Notes: generated from the letters alone by a model not told the origin. Positions 1 to 11,025 are shown, counted from the first letter of the stretch. The stretch is 64,000 nt of DNA from Geomonas agri (GCF_020179605.1 NZ_JAINZO010000001.1:1896799-1960798); one strand, 5' to 3'. A program made the numbers and translations.

Positions 1-425
1 CCCAGGGGGCGCAGCAGCTCGACCATGGCGCTTACCTTGGCCGGGGCACCGGTGGCCTCCAGGGTGTAGGACTTCGGTGTCACGTCGATGACCTTGGCGC
101 GGAAGATGTCGGCGATTCTCAGCACCTCGGCGCGGCTTTGGTCCTCGGCAGACACCTTGACCAGCACCATCTCGCGCTCGATGGCGTTCTCCGGTTCGAA
201 ATCGATCACCTTGATCACGTCGATCAGCTTGTTGAGCTGCTTGGTGATCTGCTCGATGATCTGCTCGTCGCCGCGGGTCACCAGGGTGATGCGGGACAGC
301 GCCTCGTCGTTGGTGGGAGCCACGGTGAGCGAATCTATGTTGAAGCCGCGCCCGGAAAAAAGTCCGACCACGCGGGAGAGAACGCCGAACTCGTTCTCGA
401 CCAGAACAGCAATGGTATGTCTCAT
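1..425 (-). CDS. ilvN: acetolactate synthase small (regulatory) subunit, partial
   Basis: Regulatory subunit that pairs with IlvB and gives valine feedback control over the first common step of valine, leucine and isoleucine synthesis. The protein begins MRHTIAVLVENEFGVLSRV, the start of an N-terminal ACT domain, followed by the GRGFNIDSLTV segment typical of IlvN. The ATG at 425 has GGAGGG 5 nt upstream. It follows ilvB by 27 nt, so the two are surely co-transcribed. The window edge cuts it after 141 codons; the family is usually 160-180 residues. Identity is secure; only the C-terminal end is missing. Confidence 0.95.
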   Translation of the reverse strand, partial: MRHTIAVLVENEFGVLSRVVGLFSGRGFNIDSLTVAPTNDEALSRITLVTRGDEQIIEQITKQLNKLIDVIKVIDFEPENAIEREMVLVKVSAEDQSRAEVLRIADIFRAKVIDVTPKSYTLEATGAPAKVSAMVELLRPL

Positions 426-452
426 GTTTACCCTCCTCAGGCAGTTGGCAAA

Positions 453-2153
453 TTAGCTGGCAAGAACCATCTCGGTCAGCGAAGCGCCGGCCGGGACCAT
501 CGGCAGCACCTTTTCCTCGCGTGCAACCTTGAACTCCATCAGTACGGGGCCCTTGATGGCGAACCCTTTCTTGATGACCTCGTCAACCTCGTCCACCTTG
601 GTGGCCTGCAGGCCGGTGGCGCCGAAGGCCTCGGCGAGCTTGATGAAGTCGATGGGAAGTTCCATGCAGGTCGAGGAGTAGCGCTTGTCGAAGAAGAGCT
701 CCTGCCACTGGCGTACCATGCCCAGGAAGTTGTTGTTGAGAATGACGATCTTTACGTTGAGACGGTTCTGCACGATGGTGGCGAGTTCCTGCATGTTCAT
801 CTGGAAACCGCCGTCGCCGCAGACCACCATGACCTGGCGCTCGGGGAAGCCCGCCTGCGCCCCCATGGCAGCTGGGAGGCCGAAGCCCATAGTGCCCAGG
901 CCGCCGGAGGAAAGGAGCGTCCTCGGGGCGGTGAAGCCGAAAAACTGAGCGGTCCACATCTGGTGCTGGCCGACGTCGGTGGCCACGATGGCGTCCGGGT
1001 CGGACAGGGCGCGCAGTCTCTGGATCACGTACTGCGGCTTGATCACCGAGGTGGACTGCTTGTAGGTCATCGGATGTTTCGTCTTCCACTCGTCGATCTC
1101 GGCGATCCAGGGGGCAAGTGCCGCCTGGCAGGCCTTGGCGTCCGGACCGATCTCGTCGGCCACCTTGAGCATCTTCTGGAGGACGTCGCGCACGTCGCCC
1201 ACGATGGGGAGGTCGACGCGGACGTTCTTCTTTATCGAGGTCGGGTCGACGTCGACGTGGACGATCTTCGCGTGCGGTGCGAACGAGGCGATCTTGCCGG
1301 TGACGCGGTCATCGAAGCGGGCGCCGATGGCGATCAGCATGTCGCAGTGGGACACGGCCATGTTGGCGTAGTAGGTGCCGTGCATGCCCAAAAGCCCCAG
1401 GGACTGCGGGTCGTTCTCCGGGTACGCACCGAGGCCCATCAGGGTCGTGGTGACCGGGATGCCCAAGCGCTTGGCGACCGCGACCAGCTCGGCGGCAGCG
1501 TTGGCCAGGATGACACCACCCCCCACGTAGATCACCGGCTTCTTCGCCTGCATGATCGAGGCGATCGCCTTCTCGATCTGCTTCGGGTGCCCCTCGACGG
1601 TCGGTTTGTAGCCACGGATCTCGACGCTCTCGGGGTAGTGGAACTCGGTTTGAGCGATCTGGACGTCCTTGGGGAGATCGACCACGACCGGGCCGGGACG
1701 GCCGGTGCGGGCGATGTAGAACGCCTTCTTCATGATGGTGGCGAGGTCTCTGACGTCTTTCACCAGGAAGTTGTGCTTGGTGCAGGGACGGGTGATGCCG
1801 ATGATGTCGGCTTCCTGGAAGGCGTCGTTGCCGATCAGCGCGGTGGGCACCTGCCCGGTGATGATCACCATCGGGATGGAGTCCATGTAGGCGGTGGCGA
1901 TGCCGGTGATGGTGTTGGTGGCACCGGGCCCCGAGGTGGCGATGGCGACACCGACCTTGCCGGTGGCGCGGGCGTAGCCGTCGGCCGCGTGGACGCCGGC
2001 CTGCTCGTGCCTGGGCAGGATGTGCCTGATCTCCTTGAACGAGAAGAGCTCGTCGTAGAGGTTGATGACGGTCCCACCGGGATAGCCGAAGATCGTGTCG
2101 ACCCCCTCCCGTTTGAGACACTCCAGCAGGATGCGTGCTCCGTTCAGTTTCAT
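453..2153 (-). CDS. ilvB: acetolactate synthase large (catalytic) subunit
   Basis: ThDP- and FAD-dependent enzyme condensing two pyruvates, or pyruvate and 2-oxobutyrate, to acetohydroxy acids. The 566-residue reading starts MKLNGARILLECLKREG at 2153, where GGGGGT lies a few nt upstream; an in-frame extension to 2225 has no comparable start. GYPGG is near residue 25, the catalytic glutamate is E50 (HEQAG), and the ThDP motif GDGGF starts near residue 446 with NNN following. It lies between ilvD (156 nt upstream) and ilvN (27 nt downstream), so the order ilvD-ilvB-ilvN suggests one biosynthetic operon. Length is normal for the family. Confidence 0.96.
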   Translation of the reverse strand: MKLNGARILLECLKREGVDTIFGYPGGTVINLYDELFSFKEIRHILPRHEQAGVHAADGYARATGKVGVAIATSGPGATNTITGIATAYMDSIPMVIITGQVPTALIGNDAFQEADIIGITRPCTKHNFLVKDVRDLATIMKKAFYIARTGRPGPVVVDLPKDVQIAQTEFHYPESVEIRGYKPTVEGHPKQIEKAIASIMQAKKPVIYVGGGVILANAAAELVAVAKRLGIPVTTTLMGLGAYPENDPQSLGLLGMHGTYYANMAVSHCDMLIAIGARFDDRVTGKIASFAPHAKIVHVDVDPTSIKKNVRVDLPIVGDVRDVLQKMLKVADEIGPDAKACQAALAPWIAEIDEWKTKHPMTYKQSTSVIKPQYVIQRLRALSDPDAIVATDVGQHQMWTAQFFGFTAPRTLLSSGGLGTMGFGLPAAMGAQAGFPERQVMVVCGDGGFQMNMQELATIVQNRLNVKIVILNNNFLGMVRQWQELFFDKRYSSTCMELPIDFIKLAEAFGATGLQATKVDEVDEVIKKGFAIKGPVLMEFKVAREEKVLPMVPAGASLTEMVLAS

Positions 2154-2309
2154 GTTGTACCCCCATGCTGCGGCAGAAAAGCTGCCGCTATTGATCGATC
2201 CCGCGCTTGGTAAGCGCCGAATCACTAGTAATGAAGACTTCCCCTGAGGCCGACCCTCCCCGGTGAAAGGAGGGCCTCCCTCTGCCCCTCGGTAAAGGGG
2301 GTCGAGGTT

Positions 2310-3971
2310 TTATTCAGCGGTGGTAATGGCGCCGGTGTGGGCGGAGGTGACCACCTTAGCATAGCGGGCGAGCCAACCCTTCTTGATCTTCGGCTCGGGC
2401 GCAACCCAGCGGGAGCGCCGGCTGACCAGTTCCTCGTCGCTCACGAGGAGCTTCAGGGAACGGGACGGAATATCGAGTTCGATCTTGTCACCGTCTTCAA
2501 CGAGGGCAATGGGACCGCCAACGGCCGCCTCGGGCGAGATGTGGCCGATGCAGGGGCCGCGGGTGCCGCCGGAGAAGCGACCGTCGGTGATAAGCGCCAC
2601 AGAGTCTCCCAGGCCCAGACCCATGATGGCAGCGGTAGGCGCCAGCATCTCCCTCATGCCCGGGCCGCCCTTGGGGCCTTCGTAGCGGATCACCACCACG
2701 TCGCCGCTCTTGATCTGGCCGTTCATGATGGCTGCCATGGCGATGTCTTCGGAATCGAAGCAGCGAGCGGTGCCGGTGAACTGCATCATCTTCTCGCCGA
2801 CGCCGGACTGCTTGACCACGGCGCCCTGGGGGGCGATGTTGCCGAAGAGGACGGCGATGCCGCCTTCCTTTTTGACCGGCGCGTCCACCGGGCGGATCAC
2901 GCTGTCGTCCACCCCTTTCAGGCTCGCCGCGATCTCCTTGGTGGAAAGCCCCATCAGGGTCGGGCAGTCGTGGATCTTGTCGCCCAACTGCTTCATGACG
3001 CCGGCCACGCCGCCGGCGGCGTCGAGGTCTTCCATGAAGTGCTCGCCCGCCGGGTTCATCGAGGCGATCTGCGGGGTCGTCTTGGAGAGGATGTCGAAGG
3101 TGTTCAGCGGCAACTCCACGCCGGCCTCGTGGGCGATGGCGAGCAGGTGCAGCACGGTGTTGGAGGAGCCGCCCAGCGCCAGGTCGACGCGGATCGCGTT
3201 CTCGAACGCCTCGCGGGTCAAGATGGAGCGCGGGGTGACGTTCTCACGCACCAGGTCGACGATGCGCTCGCCGGAGGCGAAGGCGATGCGGCGCTTCAAA
3301 GCGGAAACGGCGAGCGCGGTGCCGCAGCGCGGCAGGCTCATGCCCATGGTCTCGGTGAGGATGGCCATGGTATTGGCGGTGAAGAGTCCCTGGCAGGAGC
3401 CCATCCCAGGGCAGGCGTTCTCCTCGCAGCGGGCCAGTTCCTGGTCGTCAATGACGCCGGCCTTGTAGCGGGCCATCGCCTCGAAGGTGTCGGTGACGAA
3501 GGAGTATTTCCTGCCGGCGTCGCCGCGGCCGCTCATCATCGGGCCTGCGGTGACCACGATGCAGGGGATGTCCAGGCGGGCCGCCGCCATGAGCATGCCC
3601 GGGGTTATCTTGTCGCAGTTGGTCAAAAGCACCAGGCCGTCCAGGCGGTGCGCCTCGGCCACGGACTCGACCATGTCCGCGATCAGCTCGCGGGTCGGGA
3701 GGGAGTAGTGCATCCCCTTGTGCCCCATGGAGATGCCGTCGCAGACGCCGGGAATGCCGAAGAAGAACGAGTAGCCGCCCCCGGTGTGGACGCCTTTCTC
3801 GATGAAACGCTCAAGATCCCTCATGCCCACGTGTCCCGGGATGAGGTCGGTGAAGCTGGTGGCGATGCCGATGAAGGGCTTCCCCATCTCGCTTTGTGGC
3901 AGGCCGGTTCCTTTCAAAAGGGCACGGTGCGGGGTGCGCTCCAGCCCTTGTGTGATCATGTCGCTACGCAT
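2310..3971 (-). CDS. ilvD: dihydroxy-acid dehydratase
   Basis: Iron-sulfur dehydratase that makes 2-oxoisovalerate and 2-oxo-3-methylvalerate, the third shared step of valine and isoleucine synthesis. 553 residues, normal length. The cluster cysteines are visible as C77 (GVCDGI), C119 ([10 protein letters not shown]) and C194 ([14 protein letters not shown]). The ATG at 3971 has AGGGAG 6 nt upstream. It is the first gene after a sigma70-type promoter at 4082-4110 and a leader of about 100 nt carrying two palindromes, so transcriptional control of the whole ilvDBN unit probably acts here. Confidence 0.96.
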   Translation of the reverse strand: MRSDMITQGLERTPHRALLKGTGLPQSEMGKPFIGIATSFTDLIPGHVGMRDLERFIEKGVHTGGGYSFFFGIPGVCDGISMGHKGMHYSLPTRELIADMVESVAEAHRLDGLVLLTNCDKITPGMLMAAARLDIPCIVVTAGPMMSGRGDAGRKYSFVTDTFEAMARYKAGVIDDQELARCEENACPGMGSCQGLFTANTMAILTETMGMSLPRCGTALAVSALKRRIAFASGERIVDLVRENVTPRSILTREAFENAIRVDLALGGSSNTVLHLLAIAHEAGVELPLNTFDILSKTTPQIASMNPAGEHFMEDLDAAGGVAGVMKQLGDKIHDCPTLMGLSTKEIAASLKGVDDSVIRPVDAPVKKEGGIAVLFGNIAPQGAVVKQSGVGEKMMQFTGTARCFDSEDIAMAAIMNGQIKSGDVVVIRYEGPKGGPGMREMLAPTAAIMGLGLGDSVALITDGRFSGGTRGPCIGHISPEAAVGGPIALVEDGDKIELDIPSRSLKLLVSDEELVSRRSRWVAPEPKIKKGWLARYAKVVTSAHTGAITTAE

Positions 3972-3995
3972 GCAGTTCTCCCTGCGCCGGCAGGA

Positions 3996-4110
3996 ACCCT
4001 GTTCAGGGTCACCAAACCGACTGTTGGTCTTACCAAAAGCTAAGTAGTTGAGAGCAGTTACCAGAAACGGTAGGAAGGGACACGATAATACATTAAAACC
4101 AAGCTGTCAA
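3996..4110 (-). promoter_or_regulatory. ilvD promoter and leader with GntR/FadR-type palindrome
   Basis: On the minus strand TTGACA (4110-4105) is followed after exactly 17 nt by TATCGT (4087-4082), a good sigma70 promoter. The leader then carries TTGGT-CTT-ACCAA at 4024-4036, a perfect 13-bp palindrome fitting the FadR-subfamily GntR pattern TTGGTnnnACCAA, and ACCCTG-TT-CAGGGT at 3996-4009. The first palindrome lies about 40 nt inside the transcript, a position suited to a roadblock operator. No obvious branched-chain-rich leader peptide was found. The regulator is not in this window. Confidence 0.65.
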
Positions 4111-4125
4111 CCGACTAAAACGGCG

Positions 4126-4818
4126 TTAAACAGACTCACGCTTTCTCTTGGCGATCTCGGCCTCGGAGGCACGCAGGTAGGTGGGGTTCAGGTCGGCAAG
4201 CGGGGTGAATTTCCCCTCGCGGGCGGATTCGCGTGCGATGACCGCACCGGCGCAGGCGCGCGGCAGGTTGGCGTGCCAGGGGGGAAAGATGGCGAGGTCT
4301 CCGAGGGAGTCCTGGATCAGGTCACGGTAACGGACGGCGCCGTCGCCGACGAAGATGGTGGGGTGCTTCACCAGTGCGAGAAAGTCCTGCGGGGAGAGCA
4401 CCGTGTCGGCCTCGACGACATCGGGAAGAGCGCCGCAGCGGTACAGAGCGCCGTACACCTCTCCTTTCCTGGCGTCGAACAGGGGTGCTACCTGCTCCGA
4501 ACTGTAGGGGAGGTTCATGGCCAACATGGCCAGGGAAGAAAAGCCGACCACGGGTTTGCCGGTGGCGAGCGCGAGCCCCTTGACGGTGGCGATGCCAACC
4601 CGCACTCCCGTGAAGGAGCCGGGCCCCAGGGATACGGCGAAGCAATCAATCCCTTCGGGGGTAAGCCTGGCGGCCTGTAGCAGGCTCGAAATGGAGTCCA
4701 TCAGGCGTCCGGAGTTACTGCGGTCTTCGCCCAAAAGGCACTCGCCCAAGAGGGTTGCGTCATCGCTCAAGGAAACCGAGGAGCAGTTGCTGGAGGTGTC
4801 GACGGTGAGTATCTTCAA
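4126..4818 (-). CDS. tsaB: tRNA threonylcarbamoyladenosine biosynthesis protein TsaB
   Basis: Partner of TsaD and TsaE in making the t6A37 base of ANN-decoding tRNAs; an ASKHA-fold protein without its own active site. 230 residues, the family's usual length. MKILTVDTSSNCSSVSL at the N-terminus and GPGSFTGVRVG near residue 68 are the TsaB hallmarks. The reading begins at a TTG codon (4818), only 4 nt after the rseP stop, with a weak AAGG upstream, so translational coupling to rseP is likely. It closes the long minus-strand cluster before the ilvD promoter. Confidence 0.92.
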   Translation of the reverse strand: MKILTVDTSSNCSSVSLSDDATLLGECLLGEDRSNSGRLMDSISSLLQAARLTPEGIDCFAVSLGPGSFTGVRVGIATVKGLALATGKPVVGFSSLAMLAMNLPYSSEQVAPLFDARKGEVYGALYRCGALPDVVEADTVLSPQDFLALVKHPTIFVGDGAVRYRDLIQDSLGDLAIFPPWHANLPRACAGAVIARESAREGKFTPLADLNPTYLRASEAEIAKRKRESV

Positions 4819-4822
4819 AGTC

Positions 4823-5890
4823 TTACGCCTTGCTCGCGATCATGCGCGCGATGTCGTTGTAGAAGGCAAGCATCATGAGGCTGATCAGGAGGACGAGTCC
4901 CACCTGCTGTGCGATCTCGCGCGTCCGCTTGGAAAGCGGCTTCCCCGTGACCAGCTCGATGAAGAAGAAGGCCAGGTGTCCGCCGTCCAGGATCGGCACC
5001 GGCAAAAGGTTCAGCACACCCAGGTTCACCGACAACAGCGCCACGAAAGCGAGGAAGCTCACTCCGCCCGCCGCAGCCTGTTCACCGGCCATCTTGACGA
5101 TCATGATCGGCCCGCCGATGTTGTCCAGCGGGATGGCCCGCTCCACCAGGCGCACCAAAGAGAGCACAGTCAGTTCGATCACGTTCCAGCACTGGGCGCT
5201 CCCCTTGACGATGGCCTCACCGGGGGGGAAATGGTCGGTGACGGTCTCGCCGGCGGCGACCACGCCGATCACGGGCCGGATAACCTTCTCACCGAGGAGG
5301 TTCTTGCTGGTGGTCGTCTCCGGCACCATGGTGAACTTGAGCAGCGAGGTGCCGCGCTGCACCTCGAGCTGCACCGGCACGGCCTTGCCATCGAAGATGA
5401 TCTTGGCGAACTCGTCCCAGCGGGTCACCGGCCTGCCGTTCACGCTCTTGATGGCGTCGCCGGTTTTGATCCCGGCACGTGCCGCCGGCTTGTCCGGGAG
5501 CACCTCGCCCACTTTGGTGGTGACGGCGGGAACACCGAGGAACATGTAGATAACGATGAAGATGACGTAGGCGAACAGGAGGTTGAAGATCGGCCCGGCC
5601 GCGACGATGACGATGCGCTGCAGCACCGGCTTGTCGGCGAAGGAGCGCTTGCGGTCCTCTTCGGAGACCTCGACGTCCTCCCCCTCCCCTACCATCTTGA
5701 CGTAGCCCCCCAAGGGGAGCGCGGAAAGCAGGTACTCGGTCTCGCCCACCTGTTTGCTGAGCAGCTTAGGACCAAAGCCAAGGGAGAATTTCTCGACCCC
5801 GACTTTGAACGTTTTGGCAAACAGGAAGTGCCCCAGCTCATGAATGAAGATCAGCGCCCCGAGGGCGATGATGGCCCAGAATATGCTCAT
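4823..5890 (-). CDS. rseP: site-2 intramembrane protease RseP
   Basis: Membrane zinc protease that cleaves anti-sigma factors and leftover signal peptides within the inner membrane. Starting at the ATG at 5890 (AGAGGGACC upstream) gives 355 residues. The zinc motif HELGH is at residues 17-21 in the first membrane segment, a PDZ domain (PAARAGIKTGDAIKSVNG) sits mid-protein, and the second catalytic motif LDGGH lies near the C-terminus in a membrane segment. The longer frame to 5947 is not needed. It sits between dxr and tsaB as in many Geobacter-type genomes. Confidence 0.95.
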   Translation of the reverse strand: MSIFWAIIALGALIFIHELGHFLFAKTFKVGVEKFSLGFGPKLLSKQVGETEYLLSALPLGGYVKMVGEGEDVEVSEEDRKRSFADKPVLQRIVIVAAGPIFNLLFAYVIFIVIYMFLGVPAVTTKVGEVLPDKPAARAGIKTGDAIKSVNGRPVTRWDEFAKIIFDGKAVPVQLEVQRGTSLLKFTMVPETTTSKNLLGEKVIRPVIGVVAAGETVTDHFPPGEAIVKGSAQCWNVIELTVLSLVRLVERAIPLDNIGGPIMIVKMAGEQAAAGGVSFLAFVALLSVNLGVLNLLPVPILDGGHLAFFFIELVTGKPLSKRTREIAQQVGLVLLISLMMLAFYNDIARMIASKA

Positions 5891-5971
5891 ATGGTCCCTC
5901 TGTCGGTGTGGTCGGGTACACCCCGGCGCCCCGGCCCAGCGGCACAAAGCGACGGACGAAGCGGTAAAGGA

Positions 5972-7126
5972 TTAAGTGGTGCCGAGTACTTCTTTCGCGG
6001 TCCTTCTCCCCCAGCGGTCGGCTTCCAGCACCTCCTCGATGGAGTGCAGGGAGCGCGGGGTATGCAGGTCCATCACCTTGGCAATGGTCTGGGAGATGGC
6101 CATGAAGCCAATCCGGCCGGAGAGAAAACTCTCCACTGCAATCTCATTGGCGGCGTTCATAACCGCCGGCATGCTCTCCCCGGCCTGCACCGCGTCGTAA
6201 GCGAGCTTCAGCGCAGGGAAACGGTCGGTATCGGGATTGAAGAAGGTGAGCCCCGACAGCGCGGTGAGATCGAGCGGCTTCACCCCGGAGGCAACGCGCC
6301 CGGGATAGGTGAGCGCGTAGGCGATCGGCCCCTTCATGTCGGGCACGCCCAGTTGCGCCATGACGCTGCCGTCGACGTACTCGACCATGGAGTGCACGAT
6401 GCTCTGGGGGTGGATGTTGACCGCGATCCGCTCAACCGGGATGTCGAAGAGCCAGCGGGCTTCAATCACCTCGAGCCCCTTGTTCATCATGCTGGCGGAA
6501 TCCACCGTGATCTTTTTCCCCATGCTCCAGTTGGGGTGGTTCAGCGCGTCGGCCACGGTGGCGCCGGCAAGTTTCTCCTTGCCCCAGTTCAGGAACGGCC
6601 CCCCCGAGGCGGTCAGGATGACCTTGGCGATGTCTTCGGTGCGATGGCCGGCCATGGACTGGAACACGGCGCAGTGCTCGGAGTCGACCGGGTACAGGCG
6701 CACGCCCTTATCGCGCACCATCTTCATGATCAGGTGCCCGGCTGTGACCAGGGTCTCCTTGTTGGCCAGGGCAACGTCCTTGCCAGCCATGATGGCCGCA
6801 GCGGTCGGGACGAGACCTGCGGCGCCGACGATAGCAGCTACCACCATGGTGGTGTCGGCGGCGGTGGCGGCCGCGATCAGCCCTTCTACGCCGTGCATGA
6901 TCTGGGGTTTTTTACCGCCCAGGGAGCGGCTCAGCGCCTTGGCCTTGTCGGCGGTCAGCACCGAGACGAGGTCGGGCTTAAAGGTTTCGATCTGCTGCTT
7001 CAGAAGTTCCAGGTTGGACCCCGCGGTAAGCGCCACCACGCGGAACTTGTCCGGGTGCGCGGCGACTACCTCAAGGGTGCTTACCCCGATCGATCCTGTC
7101 GAGCCCAAAATGGTAAGATTTTTCAT
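5972..7126 (-). CDS. dxr: 1-deoxy-D-xylulose 5-phosphate reductoisomerase
   Basis: Second enzyme of the MEP isoprenoid pathway; NADPH-dependent conversion of DXP to MEP. 384 residues from the ATG at 7126 (GAGGGAAA directly upstream). The NADPH-binding motif GSTGSIG is at residues 8-14, and the metal and substrate segment [10 protein letters not shown] and the loop LTASGGPFL are intact. It follows cdsA by 111 nt. With ispE at 28 kb and uppS next door, the window holds several steps feeding undecaprenyl phosphate. Confidence 0.96.
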   Translation of the reverse strand: MKNLTILGSTGSIGVSTLEVVAAHPDKFRVVALTAGSNLELLKQQIETFKPDLVSVLTADKAKALSRSLGGKKPQIMHGVEGLIAAATAADTTMVVAAIVGAAGLVPTAAAIMAGKDVALANKETLVTAGHLIMKMVRDKGVRLYPVDSEHCAVFQSMAGHRTEDIAKVILTASGGPFLNWGKEKLAGATVADALNHPNWSMGKKITVDSASMMNKGLEVIEARWLFDIPVERIAVNIHPQSIVHSMVEYVDGSVMAQLGVPDMKGPIAYALTYPGRVASGVKPLDLTALSGLTFFNPDTDRFPALKLAYDAVQAGESMPAVMNAANEIAVESFLSGRIGFMAISQTIAKVMDLHTPRSLHSIEEVLEADRWGRRTAKEVLGTT

Positions 7127-7237
7127 TTTCCCTCGCAGATGTCTCAAGTCAAGTGGTGCGACAGGCTAACTAGCGGATATTTTTGTGGTGCTGCCCGCTC
7201 CAGCGCTGCGGTGGCAACGGCGGCGCGGCACCCGATC

Positions 7238-8026
7238 CTAAAAAAGGAAAAAGGCGTAGTAGTAAGCCGCCGGCGCCGCGAACAAAATCGAATCAAGCCG
7301 GTCCAGGATGCCACCGTGCCCGGGGATGATCGAGCCGGAGTCCTTCACGCCGCAGCTTCTCTTGATAAGCGACTCGAACAGGTCGCCCAACTGCCCCAGC
7401 ACACCCAGGAGGAGCGCGGCGGCGAAGCAGTCGCCGATGGCGAGCTGGTGGAAGAAGGTGAACTTGACGATGATCGCTCCTATGACACTGCCGCACAGGC
7501 CACCCAGCGCGCCCTCGACACTTTTTTTGGGACTCACCGCCGGATAAAGGCGGTGTTTGCCCAACGTGGAGCCAACGTAGTAGGCGGCACTGTCGCCGGC
7601 CATGACGATCACCATGATCAGGAACAGCCATGAGACGCCGTTGGGGAGCGACCTGACCAGCACCAGGTGCACCAGCAGAAGCGGCACATAGAGAAAGCCC
7701 ATCAGGACGAGGGCGACGTCAGGGGCGGCCTGCTTGATGTCCTTGAGCCGAAAAAGGGCAACCAGGGTGAAAGCGAGCACCAGGGTGGTAAGGGTGAACA
7801 GCGGCAGCACCGGGTTCCCAGAGAAGACCGCGAAGACGGCGCCGGCGCCGGCGACAGCGGCTACCCGCCCCTCGCCGCGGCGCTGCGGCAGCGCCATACG
7901 GTAGAACTCGTCCAACCCCAGGAGGGCGAGCAGGGACACCAGCAGGGAGAACTGGAATACCGACGCCTTCAGGATGAAAACAATCACGAGGGGCAGCAGG
8001 ACCGCTGCGGTGGCTAGTCGTTTGAT
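7238..8026 (-). CDS. cdsA: phosphatidate cytidylyltransferase, apparent ATC start
   Basis: Integral membrane enzyme making CDP-diacylglycerol from phosphatidate and CTP. Several hydrophobic segments and the C-terminal signature around LIKRSCGVKDSGSIIPGHGG are present. The frame is open far upstream, but that part lies inside uppS in another frame and is arginine-rich shadow sequence. Homology begins at IKRLATAAVLLPLVIVF, whose first codon is ATC (8026-8024) with AAGGAG six nt upstream. No ATG, GTG or TTG occurs nearby until a GTG about ten codons inside the first membrane helix. Starting at ATC gives 262 residues, the family's size. Function is secure; the start codon is inferred. Confidence 0.93.
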   Translation of the reverse strand: MKRLATAAVLLPLVIVFILKASVFQFSLLVSLLALLGLDEFYRMALPQRRGEGRVAAVAGAGAVFAVFSGNPVLPLFTLTTLVLAFTLVALFRLKDIKQAAPDVALVLMGFLYVPLLLVHLVLVRSLPNGVSWLFLIMVIVMAGDSAAYYVGSTLGKHRLYPAVSPKKSVEGALGGLCGSVIGAIIVKFTFFHQLAIGDCFAAALLLGVLGQLGDLFESLIKRSCGVKDSGSIIPGHGGILDRLDSILFAAPAAYYYAFFLF

Positions 8027-8055
8027 GGCGGACTCCTTCGGGGCGAGCCCCGGAA

Positions 8056-8802
<747 letters not shown>

Positions 8803-8882
8803 GAGCATCCTGAAAACAAAAAATCCCCTTTGGATCGGGGGTTTACTTGAGGGAGCAGTGCGGACGGACGGCGGAGGCTCAA

Positions 8883-8901
8883 GGGGGAGCCAAGCTCCCC
8901 C
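8883..8901 (-). other. hairpin in the frr-uppS gap
   Basis: Perfect inverted repeat GGGGGAGC-CAA-GCTCCCCC just downstream of the frr stop. No T-run follows on the minus strand, so it is more likely an RNA-stability or processing hairpin than a full terminator. Confidence 0.5.
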
Positions 8902-8917
8902 CTGATCTGTCGGTCCG

Positions 8918-9475
8918 TCAGACCTCCATAACCTCTTTTTCCTTGTGGGCCAGCACCTCATCGCACTTGGCGACGTACTTGTTGGTGGAATCCTGCACGT
9001 CCTTCTCGGCGCGCTTCAGCTCGTCCTCGGAGATCTGCTTGTCCTTCTCGAGTTTCTTCAGCTTGTCGATGGCGTCGCGACGGATGTTCCTCAGGGCCAC
9101 CTTGGACTCCTCGGCGTCGCGCTTCAACTGCTTGGCGATGTCCTTCCTGCGCTCCTCAGTGAGGGGCGGGAGAACAAGGCGGATCAACTTGCCGTCGTTA
9201 GCCGGAGTAAGGCCCAGGTTTGCGTTCATGATCGCCTTCTCGATGGGGCCGATCATCTTGTTGTCCCAGGGCTGGATGGTGATGGTGCGCGCCTCGGGAA
9301 TCGCGAGGGAGGCCACCTGGTTCAGCGGCGAAAGCGTGCCGTAGGAATCGACCTTGATGTCGTCCAGAAGCGCGGTGCTGGCGCGACCGGTGCGGACCTT
9401 CTGGTACTCCTTCCTGAGCGACTCTATGGTCTTGTCCATGTGGACGTTCATATCGGCGATGACATCCTTGATCAT
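8918..9475 (-). CDS. frr: ribosome recycling factor
   Basis: Acts with EF-G to split post-termination ribosomes. 185 residues from the ATG at 9475, which has AAGGAG six nt upstream; this is exactly the family's length. The tRNA-mimic helices and the conserved KVRTGRAS segment near residue 27 are present. The ATG lies 2 nt from the pyrH stop, so coupling is likely; pyrH-frr is a very common pair. Confidence 0.97.
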   Translation of the reverse strand: MIKDVIADMNVHMDKTIESLRKEYQKVRTGRASTALLDDIKVDSYGTLSPLNQVASLAIPEARTITIQPWDNKMIGPIEKAIMNANLGLTPANDGKLIRLVLPPLTEERRKDIAKQLKRDAEESKVALRNIRRDAIDKLKKLEKDKQISEDELKRAEKDVQDSTNKYVAKCDEVLAHKEKEVMEV

Positions 9476-9476
9476 G

Positions 9477-10235
<759 letters not shown>

Positions 10236-10328
10236 TTACGCAGAACAGGTTCCGCAGCGATGTACCGCGTGCGGTGCGCCCGCCGGGGCGAGAACCTCCC
10301 GCGCAGCGCCTTTTGCCTTGCTACAGAT

Positions 10329-10361
10329 AAAAAAAGAGCCGCCCATTTTCATGGCCGGCTC
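10329..10361 (-). terminator. rho-independent terminator between tsf and pyrH
   Basis: On the minus strand an 11-position stem starting GAGCCGGCCAT, with one G-G mismatch and a GAAA loop, is followed by seven T residues. It lies 14 nt after the tsf stop and should separate most rpsB-tsf transcription from pyrH-frr. Confidence 0.9.
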
Positions 10362-10374
10362 CGTTTGGAACGTG

Positions 10375-11025
10375 TTACACGCCGGCCGCCGCGGCGACCT
10401 CTGCCGCGAAATCGTTCTCCTTCTTGGCGAGGCCTTCGCCGAGCACGAACTTGGCGAAGCGACGGATGCTCATGTTCTCGCCGATGGAAGCGATGGTCTC
10501 GTTGAGGAAGGTCTGGATGGTCTTGTCCGGGTCCTTAACGTAGGCCTGCTCCATGAGGCAGATGTCGCCGAAGAACTTGTTGATCTGGCCGTCGAGGATT
10601 TTCTCGATGATGGCCGCCGGTTTGCCGCTCTCTTTGGCTTTCTCGCGGTAGATTGCTTTCTCGCGCTCGATCAACTCTGCGGGAACTTCCTCACGACGGA
10701 CGTACAGCGGGGAAGCTGCAGCGATGTGCATCGCGATGTCCTTCACGAAAGCCTGGAAGTTTTCGTTCTTGGCAACGAAGTCGGTCTCGCAGTTGACTTC
10801 GACCAGGACGCCGATCTTGCCGCCGGCGTGGATGTAGGAGCCGACCAGGCCCTCGGTGGCGGCGCGGCCAGCCTTCTTGGAGGCGGCAGCCAGACCCTTG
10901 GTACGCAGGTAGTCGATCGCTTTCTCGTGATCGCCGTTGGTTTCGGTCAGGGCCTTCTTGCAGTCCATGAGGCCGGCGCCGGTTACTTTCCTGAGTTCGT
11001 TTACCTGTGCAGCTGTAATGCTCAC
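10375..11025 (-). CDS. tsf: translation elongation factor Ts
   Basis: Nucleotide exchange factor for EF-Tu. The reading starts at GTG (11025) with GGAGG five nt upstream, giving 216 residues; this is the short EF-Ts form, compared with about 283 in E. coli. The N-terminal UBA-like helix ([19 protein letters not shown]) and the conserved CETDFVAKN loop are present. It follows rpsB by 92 nt; that gap holds a strong GC hairpin at 11043-11063 whose role is unclear. Confidence 0.96.
   Translation of the reverse strand: MSITAAQVNELRKVTGAGLMDCKKALTETNGDHEKAIDYLRTKGLAAASKKAGRAATEGLVGSYIHAGGKIGVLVEVNCETDFVAKNENFQAFVKDIAMHIAAASPLYVRREEVPAELIEREKAIYREKAKESGKPAAIIEKILDGQINKFFGDICLMEQAYVKDPDKTIQTFLNETIASIGENMSIRRFAKFVLGEGLAKKENDFAAEVAAAAGV

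Noticed and set aside
2219-2233. GAATCACTAGTAATG, similar to a piece of 16S rRNA
   Set aside because: Match of about 14 bases only, with no rRNA sequence on either side; chance similarity upstream of ilvB.
3972-4080. Classic ilv attenuator with leader peptide
   Set aside because: No ORF rich in Ile, Leu or Val codons and no terminator with a T-run in the ilvD leader.
5891-5947. Longer N-terminus for RseP
   Set aside because: The added residues are Arg/Pro-rich and unrelated to the family; ATG 5890 has a good ribosome site and begins the first membrane helix with HELGH at the right distance.
4517-7633. 1038-codon open frame on the plus strand
   Set aside because: It runs antisense through rseP and dxr, which are unmistakable on the minus strand; long antisense frames are common at this GC content. 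The same holds for 138-2213, 2337-4043 and 13263-14720 (minus).
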